From contig JAICQO010000030.1 in NCBI GenBank assembly GCA_025937835.1, forward strand, positions 1 to 64,000: DNA of 64,000 bases, read 5' to 3'. The DNA comes from Polyangiaceae bacterium (GTDB lineage: Bacteria > Myxococcota_A > Polyangia > Polyangiales > Polyangiaceae). Shown piece after piece: positions 42,397-49,812 of the stretch. A program made the position numbers and the translations under genes. Every line of letters starts with the position of its first letter. The first letter of the stretch is position 1. The notes under the pieces are model-generated. The model was not told where the DNA came from. It did not search any database and saw only the letters and a list, made by a program, of their open reading frames with translations.

Positions 42397-42581
42397 CCGC
42401 TCCGGCTACGTAGCTGTCGAAAAGCGCGTAGATGTATGCGGATGCCGTGCATCACCCAGCGGGGTGACATCGTGCCGTCGCTCGCGCGCGGCGCAGGAAA
42501 AATGCCGAATTGCTTCGCTGCTCCAGGACGAGACGTTGCGGCTCTCTCGCCGGTCGCCGTGTCGCCTCGGTTGATCCTTTT

Positions 42582-42597
42582 TGGCACGTCGGCTGCA
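42582..42597 (+). promoter_or_regulatory. Sigma54 promoter, cassette 3
   Basis: TGGCACGTCGGCTGCA, with GG and GC 10 bp apart, 41 bp upstream of the ATG, preceded by a T-tract (CCTTTT). Confidence 0.88.
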
Positions 42598-42637
42598 CAA
42601 GCACTGGCAGCTCATCGGAAAGGAGAGCCCAAGTCCC

Positions 42638-43525
42638 ATGTCCAAGTTTGTTTCATCGTTCATTGCAATTGCTGCGGTAGCCGGTCTCGCGTCTGCCTGT
42701 GCGGTCGATGTACCGCTCGAGGAACAAGAGAGCGCCGGCGCCGATCATCAGGCGCTCGTCAACTGCGCCAACCCCGAAGGTACGAACGCGATGATCGCCG
42801 CGGTGGCCGTCGCGATCGCCACCGAGCTCGGTCGTTGGAACGTTTCGTCGGACTTCACGACCAAGATCGGCACCTACAACCAGCGCCACCTGACGCTGAG
42901 CTCTCAGGGCCAGGCGCAGTGCACGGCGCGCGGCAACAACTGCGAGAACCTGAAGGCGCTGTTGTTCTTCCAGGACGCGAAGTACGACAACTACGTCCGC
43001 TTCCCGAACCGCGTGAAGCTGAGCGCGTACAGCTACGCGGCCCGTCTGGTGGCAGGCTGGGAAGGGCAGAGGACCTGCGAAAAGCGCGCAGCCGACGCGA
43101 TCGCGCAGCGCAGGCCGATCCCGCCGGACGCGTGCCCCGCGGAAGAACATTCGCTCACGCTGTTCAGCACGGCGCCGGGCGGCTGCGACATGAACTTCAC
43201 CTACACGGCGAAGAAGCCGAACGGAACTCCGCTCGCCAACCCGGCGCAGCTGAAGAACAAGCTGGTCTGGGCCAACGACGGCGGCAGCATGACCAACCTG
43301 AACCCGTACATCCAGTTCCAGTCGACGGCGAGCACCGTGACCGTCGACCCGACCTGGGACCTGAACCAGCCGGGCAGCGCCTCCGGCGGCTCTTGCACCT
43401 TGAGCTGCCAGAAGTACGACAAGAACAACGTCCTCACCGGTCAGTGCTGCACGTGCAACGGCCAATCCGGCACGTTCCAGGCGGGTGCGACTGCCAACGT
43501 CTACAAGTGCAGCGCCGGCGGCTGA
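42638..43525 (+). CDS. Cys-rich lipoprotein, paralogue 3 of 4 (unknown function)
   Basis: The 295-residue product (MSKFVSSFIAIAAVAGLASAC) is the closest relative of paralogue 2 in both coding and leader DNA, indicating a recent duplication. It keeps all 12 mature Cys and every shared block. The start was chosen at 42638, where the Shine-Dalgarno GGAAAGGAGAG and leader match cassette 2; the longer upstream frame would run through the sigma54 promoter. Confidence 0.85.
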   Translation: MSKFVSSFIAIAAVAGLASACAVDVPLEEQESAGADHQALVNCANPEGTNAMIAAVAVAIATELGRWNVSSDFTTKIGTYNQRHLTLSSQGQAQCTARGNNCENLKALLFFQDAKYDNYVRFPNRVKLSAYSYAARLVAGWEGQRTCEKRAADAIAQRRPIPPDACPAEEHSLTLFSTAPGGCDMNFTYTAKKPNGTPLANPAQLKNKLVWANDGGSMTNLNPYIQFQSTASTVTVDPTWDLNQPGSASGGSCTLSCQKYDKNNVLTGQCCTCNGQSGTFQAGATANVYKCSAGG

Positions 43526-43567
43526 ACTTGATGTTGCGATCGTAGATCGGTTCTCCTACCGAGCTCG

Positions 43568-43611
43568 CGAGAGCGGACCTCCCACCCGGGTCGGTCCGCT
43601 CTCGTGTTTTT
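43568..43611 (+). terminator. Intrinsic terminator, cassette 3
   Basis: CGAGAGCGGACC (43568-43579) pairs with GGTCCGCTCTCG (43593-43604), followed by TGTTTTT. It is a perfect 12-bp stem with a strong U-run. Confidence 0.9.
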
Positions 43612-43638
43612 GTGCTGCGCTGCCGGAGCCTCGGCTGT

Positions 43639-43680
43639 GTTGTGTAACGAAGCGATCGATTAGCGCACGAATTGCACTAG
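43639..43680. promoter_or_regulatory. Putative upstream activator sites, cassette 4
   Basis: GTTGTGTAAC (43639-43648) and TTGCACTAG (43672-43680) resemble the GTTGTGCAAC and TTGCACAAG elements of cassettes 1 and 3. They lie about 70-110 bp upstream of the promoter, closer than in the others. Confidence 0.45.
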
Positions 43681-43747
43681 CTGTTGCGTGATCCCATTCG
43701 GCACACACATATTGCCTGCAAATACGACTTCTGATGCCGTGTAGTGC

Positions 43748-43763
43748 TGGCACGGCGACTGCA
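43748..43763 (+). promoter_or_regulatory. Sigma54 promoter, cassette 4
   Basis: TGGCACGGCGACTGCA, with GG and GC 10 bp apart, 37 bp upstream of the ATG. Confidence 0.87.
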
Positions 43764-43799
43764 GTGGTTGAGGTTCGAAAGGAGGCTGAACTCTCAATC

Positions 43800-44648
43800 A
43801 TGCGCAATTTCGTTTCATTGTTCATCGCGTCGACTGCTCTGGCCGGTTTCGCGTCTGCGTGCAGCGTAGACACACCGGGGGTGGAGGAGATTGATTCGAG
43901 CACGTCCGGGCAAGCCGCTTGTGCCAACCCCGAGGGCACGAACGCGATGATCGCGGCGCTCGCGGTGGCGATCGGTCAGGAGCTCGGTCGCTGGAAGGTC
44001 GGCACCGACTTCAAGATCGTCCGCGGGACGTACAACCAGGAGCACCTCCAGCTGACCCCCACGGGTCTTGCCCAGTGCTCTGCGAACCGCGTACCGGGTT
44101 GTCCCAACGTCAAGGCGCTGCTGTTCTTTCAGGACGCTCGATACGACCAGTACATCCGCTTTCCCGGCAACGTGAAGCTCAGCTCGTGGAGCTACGCCGC
44201 GCGTCTCACGGCGGGATACAAGGAGCAGCTCACCTGCGAGCAGCGCGCCGTCAACAATCCGCGAGACCCGAACTCCTGCCCCGCGGAAGAACACAAGCTG
44301 ACGCTGCAGGGCGTGTCTCCCGGACCGTGCGACGTGAACTTCACGTTCAAGGCGCGCAGCCCTTCCGGAGCCAACCTGAAGTACCCGCAGTTGCTGAAGA
44401 ACAAGCTGCTATGGGCAGGCAAGTACAACGAGTACATCGCGTTCAAGTCGACGCCCGATACGGTCACGATCGACCCCACCTGGGATCTGAACCACGGGGC
44501 AAGCTCGTCCGGCGGTTCGTGCGTGAACAGCTATCAGAAGTACGACCGGAACAAGAACTGGACCGGTGTCTGCTGCTCGTGCAACGGCAGGTCCGGCAAG
44601 TTCCTCCCGCCGGTGACCGCAAACGTCTACAAGTGCAGCGCGGGCTGA
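43800..44648 (+). CDS. Cys-rich lipoprotein, paralogue 4 of 4, most divergent (unknown function)
   Basis: The 282-residue product has a lipoprotein signal (LFIASTALAGFASAC). It shares the family blocks (NPEGTNAMIAALAVAI, KALLFFQDARYDQYIRFP, SSWSYAARLTAG, CPAEEH, DPTWDLN, QKYDRN, CCSCNGRSGKF, TANVYKC). It lacks the 'VWANDGGSMTNLNPY' segment and has only 11 mature Cys, because SCQKYD has become SYQKYD. One disulfide may therefore be missing or rearranged. AAAGGAGG is the Shine-Dalgarno, with its own promoter and terminator. Confidence 0.85.
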   Translation: MRNFVSLFIASTALAGFASACSVDTPGVEEIDSSTSGQAACANPEGTNAMIAALAVAIGQELGRWKVGTDFKIVRGTYNQEHLQLTPTGLAQCSANRVPGCPNVKALLFFQDARYDQYIRFPGNVKLSSWSYAARLTAGYKEQLTCEQRAVNNPRDPNSCPAEEHKLTLQGVSPGPCDVNFTFKARSPSGANLKYPQLLKNKLLWAGKYNEYIAFKSTPDTVTIDPTWDLNHGASSSGGSCVNSYQKYDRNKNWTGVCCSCNGRSGKFLPPVTANVYKCSAG

Positions 44649-44707
44649 GCTCGAGCTGAACGTGGGCTGAGCGCGGACAGGGCGGCGAGCGTCTCGCCTC
44701 GGTCCGA

Positions 44708-44753
44708 CGAAAGCGGACGACCCCAACCGGGTTCGTCCGCTTTCGTGCTTTTT
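44708..44753 (+). terminator. Intrinsic terminator, cassette 4
   Basis: CGAAAGCGGACGA (44708-44720) pairs with TCGTCCGCTTTCG (44733-44745), followed by TGCTTTTTG. It is a compensated variant of the stem used by cassettes 1-3. Confidence 0.9.
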
Positions 44754-44923
44754 GTCGTTGGCCTGCGCGCGTTCACGCGGTTGAGCAAGAGCCCGAACCA
44801 ACCCCGGATTTCGGGACCGGTTGCGGAACCGGTTTCGCACCAACAAATCCCGGCCGATCCGGGTTGCCGAGTCGCCGATCTGCGGTCAGTGTGTGCCCCT
44901 CTCGGCATCTGGAGGTACGTCGC

Positions 44924-46597
44924 GTGCGAACTTGCTTGAAAGTGTGTGGTGTGGTCGTTCTCGGTCTCGCGAGCAGCGCGGTTGCTTGTTCTTCCGACGA
45001 GAGCTCGGGCGGGCGTACTCAGCAAGGCACGGGCGGCGGCGGAAACGTCCCCAACGCGCCGAACGGCGGCACGCCGGGTACTCCGGGCGTGACGGGCGGC
45101 ACTCCCAGCACCCCCGGCGCGACGGGCGGCACTCCCGGCACTCCCGGCCAGGGCGGCACTCCCGGCACTCCCGGCCAGGGTGGCACTCCCCCCACGGGCC
45201 AGGGCGGAACGCCTCCGGCGGGAGGCGGCGCACCGCCTTCGGGCGGCGGTATGCCGGCAGCGGGCGGCGGCGGTGGTGGTGAGCCCGCGGGTCCTCCGAC
45301 GGGTTACTTCACGTCCGGCACCTGGAAAGGCTTCGCCTGGACCGCGACCTTCGGCACCGGCGGCACGATCGCCCCTGCTGACTACGAGGGCGTCGCCGAC
45401 TGGCCGGTTTGCGCCAAGGGCACCGTCGCCGGCGTCGCCGACGGCTCGAACGGCGCGATGCTCGGCTGGAACCTGAACCAGGAGCCCACGACCGACGCTC
45501 CGCTCGGTACGGTCACGCCGGGCAAGATGGGCATCAGCGTCAACATCACGGCCACGACGCCCGCGCAGCTCCGCCTCCAGATCCAGGCGGAGGACGGCGC
45601 CGATAATGCGATGCACCGCTGGTGCGCGGAGATCGGCACGGGCGGCGCGAACATCTTCGTCCCGTACAGCTCGTTCAACACCGAGTGCTGGCCGGGCGGC
45701 GAGGGCGTGGCCTATGACGGCACGACGCCGATCTCGCAAGTCATCGTGCAGGTGCCGAGCGCCGAGACGGACGTCAACTTCGACTTCTGCGTCAATTCGA
45801 TCGCCGAGACGGACATGGGCGGCATGGCCGGAGCCGGCTGCGATCTGAACGCAGCCACCAGCGGCAGCGCGCTCAACGGCACCCTGGCGTCGAACAACAA
45901 GTACCAGCGCGTGGCCACCAACACCGGCTCGCCGGTGATCAACGTGCAGAACAACATCTTCGGCAGCGGCGGCCAGTACGACATCAGCTACAACGGCCCG
46001 TCGTTCACGGTCGCGAACTTCAGCGGCAGCGCTCCGACCAGCGGCGCGCCGATGGGTTACCCCTCGCTGTTCATCGGCTCTGCCGGCGGCGACGGTCAGG
46101 CCACCGGAGGCAGCAACCTGGCCAAGCAGGTCAGCGCGCTCACGGACATCCCCACCGCTTGGCGCTGGTCCGGTAGCGGAACCGAGTTCAACGTCGCCTA
46201 CGACGTCTGGTTCTCGCCCACGGCGGGCGACGGCGGCCCCGGCAGCCGCTCGTTCCTCATGGTCTGGTTCCACAAGACGGCCAACGTCTTCGCCGAGGGC
46301 GAGGGCGAGCAGCACTCCGGCGGCCAGGCCACGATCAACGGCAAGTCCTTCAGCACCTACGTGTCGCAGCAGTTCGAAGGCCGGCCGATCATCAGCTACG
46401 TGGCCTCCAGCACCATCAGCGAGTGGAGCTTCGACCTGAACGACTTCATCGCCGACGCGAAGAACCGCACGTCGACGGCGCAGGGCACTCCGGTCATCAA
46501 CGACAACCTGTACCTGACCAACGTGTTCGCCGGCTTCGAGGTCTGGAGCGGTATCAGCAACCTCAAGACCGATAAATTCTGCATCCAGGTCAAGTAA
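44924..46597 (+). CDS. Secreted GH12-like glucanase lipoprotein
   Basis: The 557-residue product has a GTG start with GGAGG 8 bp upstream and a lipoprotein signal (GVVVLGLASSAVAC). A ~90-residue linker with repeated GGTPGTPGQ units follows, then a ~180-residue beta-sandwich-like region (TSGTWKGFAWTATFG, CBM-like). The C-terminal ~230 residues resemble GH12 endoglucanases (YQRVATNTGSPVINVQNNIF, FNVAYDVWFSPTAG, SFLMVWFHKT with a catalytic-region context, ISEWSFDLNDFI). GH12 enzymes cleave beta-1,4-glucan or xyloglucan with retention. A polysaccharide-degrading surface enzyme is the likely role. The GH12 call is by motif resemblance. Confidence 0.7.
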   Translation: MRTCLKVCGVVVLGLASSAVACSSDESSGGRTQQGTGGGGNVPNAPNGGTPGTPGVTGGTPSTPGATGGTPGTPGQGGTPGTPGQGGTPPTGQGGTPPAGGGAPPSGGGMPAAGGGGGGEPAGPPTGYFTSGTWKGFAWTATFGTGGTIAPADYEGVADWPVCAKGTVAGVADGSNGAMLGWNLNQEPTTDAPLGTVTPGKMGISVNITATTPAQLRLQIQAEDGADNAMHRWCAEIGTGGANIFVPYSSFNTECWPGGEGVAYDGTTPISQVIVQVPSAETDVNFDFCVNSIAETDMGGMAGAGCDLNAATSGSALNGTLASNNKYQRVATNTGSPVINVQNNIFGSGGQYDISYNGPSFTVANFSGSAPTSGAPMGYPSLFIGSAGGDGQATGGSNLAKQVSALTDIPTAWRWSGSGTEFNVAYDVWFSPTAGDGGPGSRSFLMVWFHKTANVFAEGEGEQHSGGQATINGKSFSTYVSQQFEGRPIISYVASSTISEWSFDLNDFIADAKNRTSTAQGTPVINDNLYLTNVFAGFEVWSGISNLKTDKFCIQVK

Positions 46598-46604
46598 GGC
46601 CGAG

Positions 46605-46636
46605 CGCCCCCAGTCGCTTCTCGGCTGGGGGCGTTT
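46605..46636 (+). terminator. Intrinsic terminator after GH12-like gene
   Basis: CGCCCCCAG (46605-46613) pairs perfectly with CTGGGGGCG (46625-46633), followed by TTT, 8 bp after the stop. Confidence 0.8.
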
Positions 46637-46665
46637 GGATTGACCGCAAGTGCCGCAAAGGGCGG

Positions 46666-47367
46666 CTACTTGCCCGCGGTGTCGGGCGGGACGACCTTGA
46701 GCTTGGCCGTTTTGCGGGGGAACGAGAGCGTCACCTTGCACACGCCGAGCACGGGGCGGCGGGAGCTCGCGTCGTCGCCGAGGCCCCAGAGGCCGACGGC
46801 CAGCTCGACTTCGTCGCCCATCTTGAAGGGCTTTTTGCCCTTGTCCGGGAACGTGCGCGAGAGCTTGGCGTTCGTGCCTTCGCCGATCGAGACGTCGCGA
46901 TCACCTTCGCGCTGATCGGTGAAGGTCTCCTCCGTGCCGTCGGCGCGGCGCACCTTACCGGCGAAGGCTAGCTCCTTACCGGAAGGCGCGAGAATCGAGT
47001 GGTTCTGCCCGTCCTCGGAGCTGGCCTCGACCTCGACCTTGATCGTGCTCTGGCCGCCACGGGTGACGAGCTCTGCCCGGGGCACGAGCACCACACCGGC
47101 GACGCGGACGCGCATGCCGTCGGGGTTCACCACGTAACGGATCGAGCGGCCCTGGTTCTCTTCGGGCGCGGGGGGCGGCGCGCTCGGCTCCGCGGGCTCG
47201 GCTGCAGCTGCGTCCTCGGGAGCGGGCTCCGGTGTGGCGGGCGGCGCTGGCTCGGGTGGGGCCGTGGGCTCGGGTGCCGGCGCGGGCGATGGCTCGGGCG
47301 GCGGAGACGACGCGCACGACAGGGCGAGCAGAGCGAGACAGACCACGGACGAACGACGAGCGGCCAT
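46666..47367 (-). CDS. Pro/Ala/Glu-rich lipoprotein
   Basis: The 233-residue product has a lipoprotein signal (SSVVCLALLALSC), about 55 residues of Pro/Ala/Glu repeats, then a ~165-residue folded domain (YVVNPDGMRVRVAGVVLVP, STIKVEVEASSEDGQ, GDEVELAVGLWGLG). The latter is probably an all-beta module of unknown function. It starts 9 bp downstream of the M20 gene stop, so the two are likely co-transcribed. Confidence 0.75.
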   Translation of the reverse strand: MAARRSSVVCLALLALSCASSPPPEPSPAPAPEPTAPPEPAPPATPEPAPEDAAAAEPAEPSAPPPAPEENQGRSIRYVVNPDGMRVRVAGVVLVPRAELVTRGGQSTIKVEVEASSEDGQNHSILAPSGKELAFAGKVRRADGTEETFTDQREGDRDVSIGEGTNAKLSRTFPDKGKKPFKMGDEVELAVGLWGLGDDASSRRPVLGVCKVTLSFPRKTAKLKVVPPDTAGK

Positions 47368-47376
47368 GGCCGGGGA

Positions 47377-48543
47377 CTATACCCGGGAAGCGAACTCTTC
47401 GCGTACGGCTCCGAGCAGCGCGGAGTCTTCGAGCAGATCGGCCGCGGTGCGCGCCATGGCCTTGGCAGCGATCCGCATGGTCTCGAGGCCCCGCGGGCTC
47501 CGCGCGCAGGCCGCGAACTCGTGCTCGTGGCAGGCCGTCTCCCCCTCGTTGCAAATCGCAAGGTAGGGGTGGATCGACGGCAGCGCGTGGCTGACGTCCC
47601 CCATGTCGGTGGAGCCCGAGCCGACGCGCGGATCGGTCTCGCGCGCCTTGCGGCCGAGCGATTCGAGCGCTGCGCCGAAGCGCCGCGCGAGCGCCAGGTT
47701 GTTGCGCATGCTCTTGTATCCGGGCTTGATCTCGATCGCGACCTCGACGCCACACGCGAGCGCCGCGCCCCGGGCGCAGCGTTCTACGATGGCCGCGACG
47801 CGCTCGAGCTCGCCGACCTCCGTGGCCCGCACCAGGAACACGCTGGCCGCGCGCTCGGGGATCACGTTCACGGCCTGACCGCCGTCGGTGATGATGCCGT
47901 GGACACGCACGCCGTCACGGAACAGCACGCGCTGCGCGTCGATCAGCCGGAACGTCTCCATGCACGCGGCGAGCGCGCTCTGCCCCTCCCACGGAGAGAT
48001 CGCGGCGTGGGCGGGTGCACCCTTGAACGTGAGCGTCACGCGTCGCGTGGCGAGCGCCGGGTGCGAGAGGATGTCGCGATCGTAGGGGTGGTACATCATC
48101 GCGGCGTCGATGCCGGCGAATGCTCCGGCCTCGAGCAAGCGCACCTTGCCCGCGCCGCCCTCTTCCGCCGGCGTGCCGATCAGCTCGACCGAGCCGCCGA
48201 GCTCCGCCGCGTGGCGGGACAGCGCGAGAAACGCGCCGACTGCGCCGGCCGCGATCAGGTTGTGGCCGCAGGCGTGGCCGATCTCCGGTAATGCGTCGTA
48301 CTCGGCGAGGATCGCCACGCGCGGCCCGGAGCCATTTCCCGCGCGAGCGCGAAACGCCGTCGGCAAGCCGCCCAGCGAGCGTTCGACCGGCGTGCCCTGG
48401 GTCTCCACGAGCTCCGAGATCCAGGCGGCGGCCTTGTGCTCGTCGTAGGCGAGCTCGGGGCTCTCGTGGATGCGAATCGCCAGCGCTTCCAGCGTCGATC
48501 CCAGCTCGTCGACCGCTCGGTCCAACCGCGTTCGGTCCAGCAT
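47377..48543 (-). CDS. M20-family amidohydrolase/peptidase
   Basis: The 388-residue metallohydrolase contains ILAEYDALPEIGHACGHNL (metal ligands Asp and His), TPAEEGGAGK (catalytic Glu pair), MYHPYDRD, GAPAHAAISPWEG and GGQAVNVIPERA in the dimerisation domain. The 'EYDALPEIGHACGHN' form is typical of AbgB/PM20D2-like aminoacyl-amide or p-aminobenzoyl-glutamate hydrolases rather than DapE. The start at 48543 (MLDRTRLD) is preferred to a longer frame that overlaps apbE antisense. Only about 20 bp separates it from the divergent apbE start. Confidence 0.85.
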   Translation of the reverse strand: MLDRTRLDRAVDELGSTLEALAIRIHESPELAYDEHKAAAWISELVETQGTPVERSLGGLPTAFRARAGNGSGPRVAILAEYDALPEIGHACGHNLIAAGAVGAFLALSRHAAELGGSVELIGTPAEEGGAGKVRLLEAGAFAGIDAAMMYHPYDRDILSHPALATRRVTLTFKGAPAHAAISPWEGQSALAACMETFRLIDAQRVLFRDGVRVHGIITDGGQAVNVIPERAASVFLVRATEVGELERVAAIVERCARGAALACGVEVAIEIKPGYKSMRNNLALARRFGAALESLGRKARETDPRVGSGSTDMGDVSHALPSIHPYLAICNEGETACHEHEFAACARSPRGLETMRIAAKAMARTAADLLEDSALLGAVREEFASRV

Positions 48544-48562
48544 TGGCGGAGCATAGCCGAGA

Positions 48563-49732
48563 ATGGTTACGATGCGCGCCGCAATGCCCAGGTCACGCTC
48601 CCTCGCTCTCGCGCACTCGGCGTTTACGCTCGCTTTTTCCGTGCTCGCGGGCGGCTGTCCGCGCTCCGAACCAAGGCCCGGTCCATCGTCCGGCGCGAGT
48701 CCTGCGAACGGCGTGAGCGCAAGGCCCGCTGCGACGACGGCTGCCGCGCCCGTTGCCACGGCAGCCGTGAAGGTCGAACACGAGGACACGGCGATGGGCA
48801 CGAGCCTGCACTTCGTCGCGTACACGAACCCGAAGGTCGACGAAGCGGCTGCCGAGCAAGCATTCCGCGCCGCAGCGGCCGAGATGCGCCGCCTCGAGGG
48901 CGTGCTCAGCGAGTGGCGCGACGACACCGAGATCGGGCGCGTCAACCTGCACGCCGGCGAGTGGGTGCCGATCGGAAGCGAGCTGAAAGACGTGCTGGAG
49001 AAATCGCTGTGGGCCGGCAAGATCTCGGAGGGGACCTTCGACATCACTTTCCAGGTCATGAGCGGCGTGTGGAAGTTCGGGACCAATCAAGAGCAGAACC
49101 CGAAGCTGCCGGACCCGAAGCTGATCGCGCGTTTGAAGCGGAGCATCGACTACCGGAAGATCGAGCTCGATGCGTCCGGAGCTCGCGTGCGTCTGCCGAA
49201 AGGTTTCCAGGTCGGGCTCGGCGGCATCGCCAAGGGCTACATCGTCGATCGCGCAGCGGACGTGTTGAAGCGCGCCGGGCTCACGGCGTTCCTCGTGCAG
49301 GCCGGCGGTGATCTGTACGGCGCAGGCAAGAAACCCGACGGCACTCGCTGGGTCAGCGGCATCCAAGATCCGCGCGGGCCGAGCGGCGACTTCTTCGCGA
49401 CGATCGAGCTCGAAGACCACGCCTTCAGCACCGCCGGCGACTACGCGCGCAGCTTCGTCGTGAACGGTCGGCGCTATCACCACATCATCGATCCGCGCAC
49501 CGGTTATCCGGCCACCGCATCGCGCAGCGTCACCGTGTGGGCGAGGGACGCGTTCACGGCCGACGCCGTGGACGACGCGGTCTTCATCCTGGGGGCAGAA
49601 AAAGGCCTGTCTCTCGCTGAATCGCTGGATGGCGTCGGCGTCGTGATCGTGGACGCCGACAACCGCGTGCACGTGAGCCGGCGGCTCGAAGGCAGAGTGC
49701 AGATATTGAAGCCACCGACACCGGGTCCGTGA
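48563..49732 (+). CDS. apbE: FAD:protein FMN transferase (ApbE family), lipoprotein
   Basis: The product has about 389 residues with a lipoprotein signal (AHSAFTLAFSVLAGGC). It carries ApbE motifs EDTAMGTSLHF, RLEGVLSEWRDDTEIGRVN, VGLGGIAKGYIVDRAADVL, QAGGDLYGAG and YHHIIDPRTGYPA, and the Mg-binding DAVDDAVFILG. ApbE attaches FMN to Thr/Ser of periplasmic flavoproteins such as NqrB/C and RnfG. No such partner is in the window. Alternative starts at 48572 and 48584 also precede the signal. Confidence 0.92.
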   Translation: MVTMRAAMPRSRSLALAHSAFTLAFSVLAGGCPRSEPRPGPSSGASPANGVSARPAATTAAAPVATAAVKVEHEDTAMGTSLHFVAYTNPKVDEAAAEQAFRAAAAEMRRLEGVLSEWRDDTEIGRVNLHAGEWVPIGSELKDVLEKSLWAGKISEGTFDITFQVMSGVWKFGTNQEQNPKLPDPKLIARLKRSIDYRKIELDASGARVRLPKGFQVGLGGIAKGYIVDRAADVLKRAGLTAFLVQAGGDLYGAGKKPDGTRWVSGIQDPRGPSGDFFATIELEDHAFSTAGDYARSFVVNGRRYHHIIDPRTGYPATASRSVTVWARDAFTADAVDDAVFILGAEKGLSLAESLDGVGVVIVDADNRVHVSRRLEGRVQILKPPTPGP

Positions 49733-49812
49733 ATCCCACCTCGAGTATCTCGTTCCGAGAGTGAGGAGACCAGTGCCAGGCGACGAGCACTCGGCTATGC
49801 TCGTTCTTGCAC

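Noticed and set aside
35055-44753. Biosynthetic gene cluster or phage-type defence island
   Set aside because: No synthases, nucleases, toxin-antitoxin or integrase genes are present; the region is regulatory plus lipoprotein genes only.
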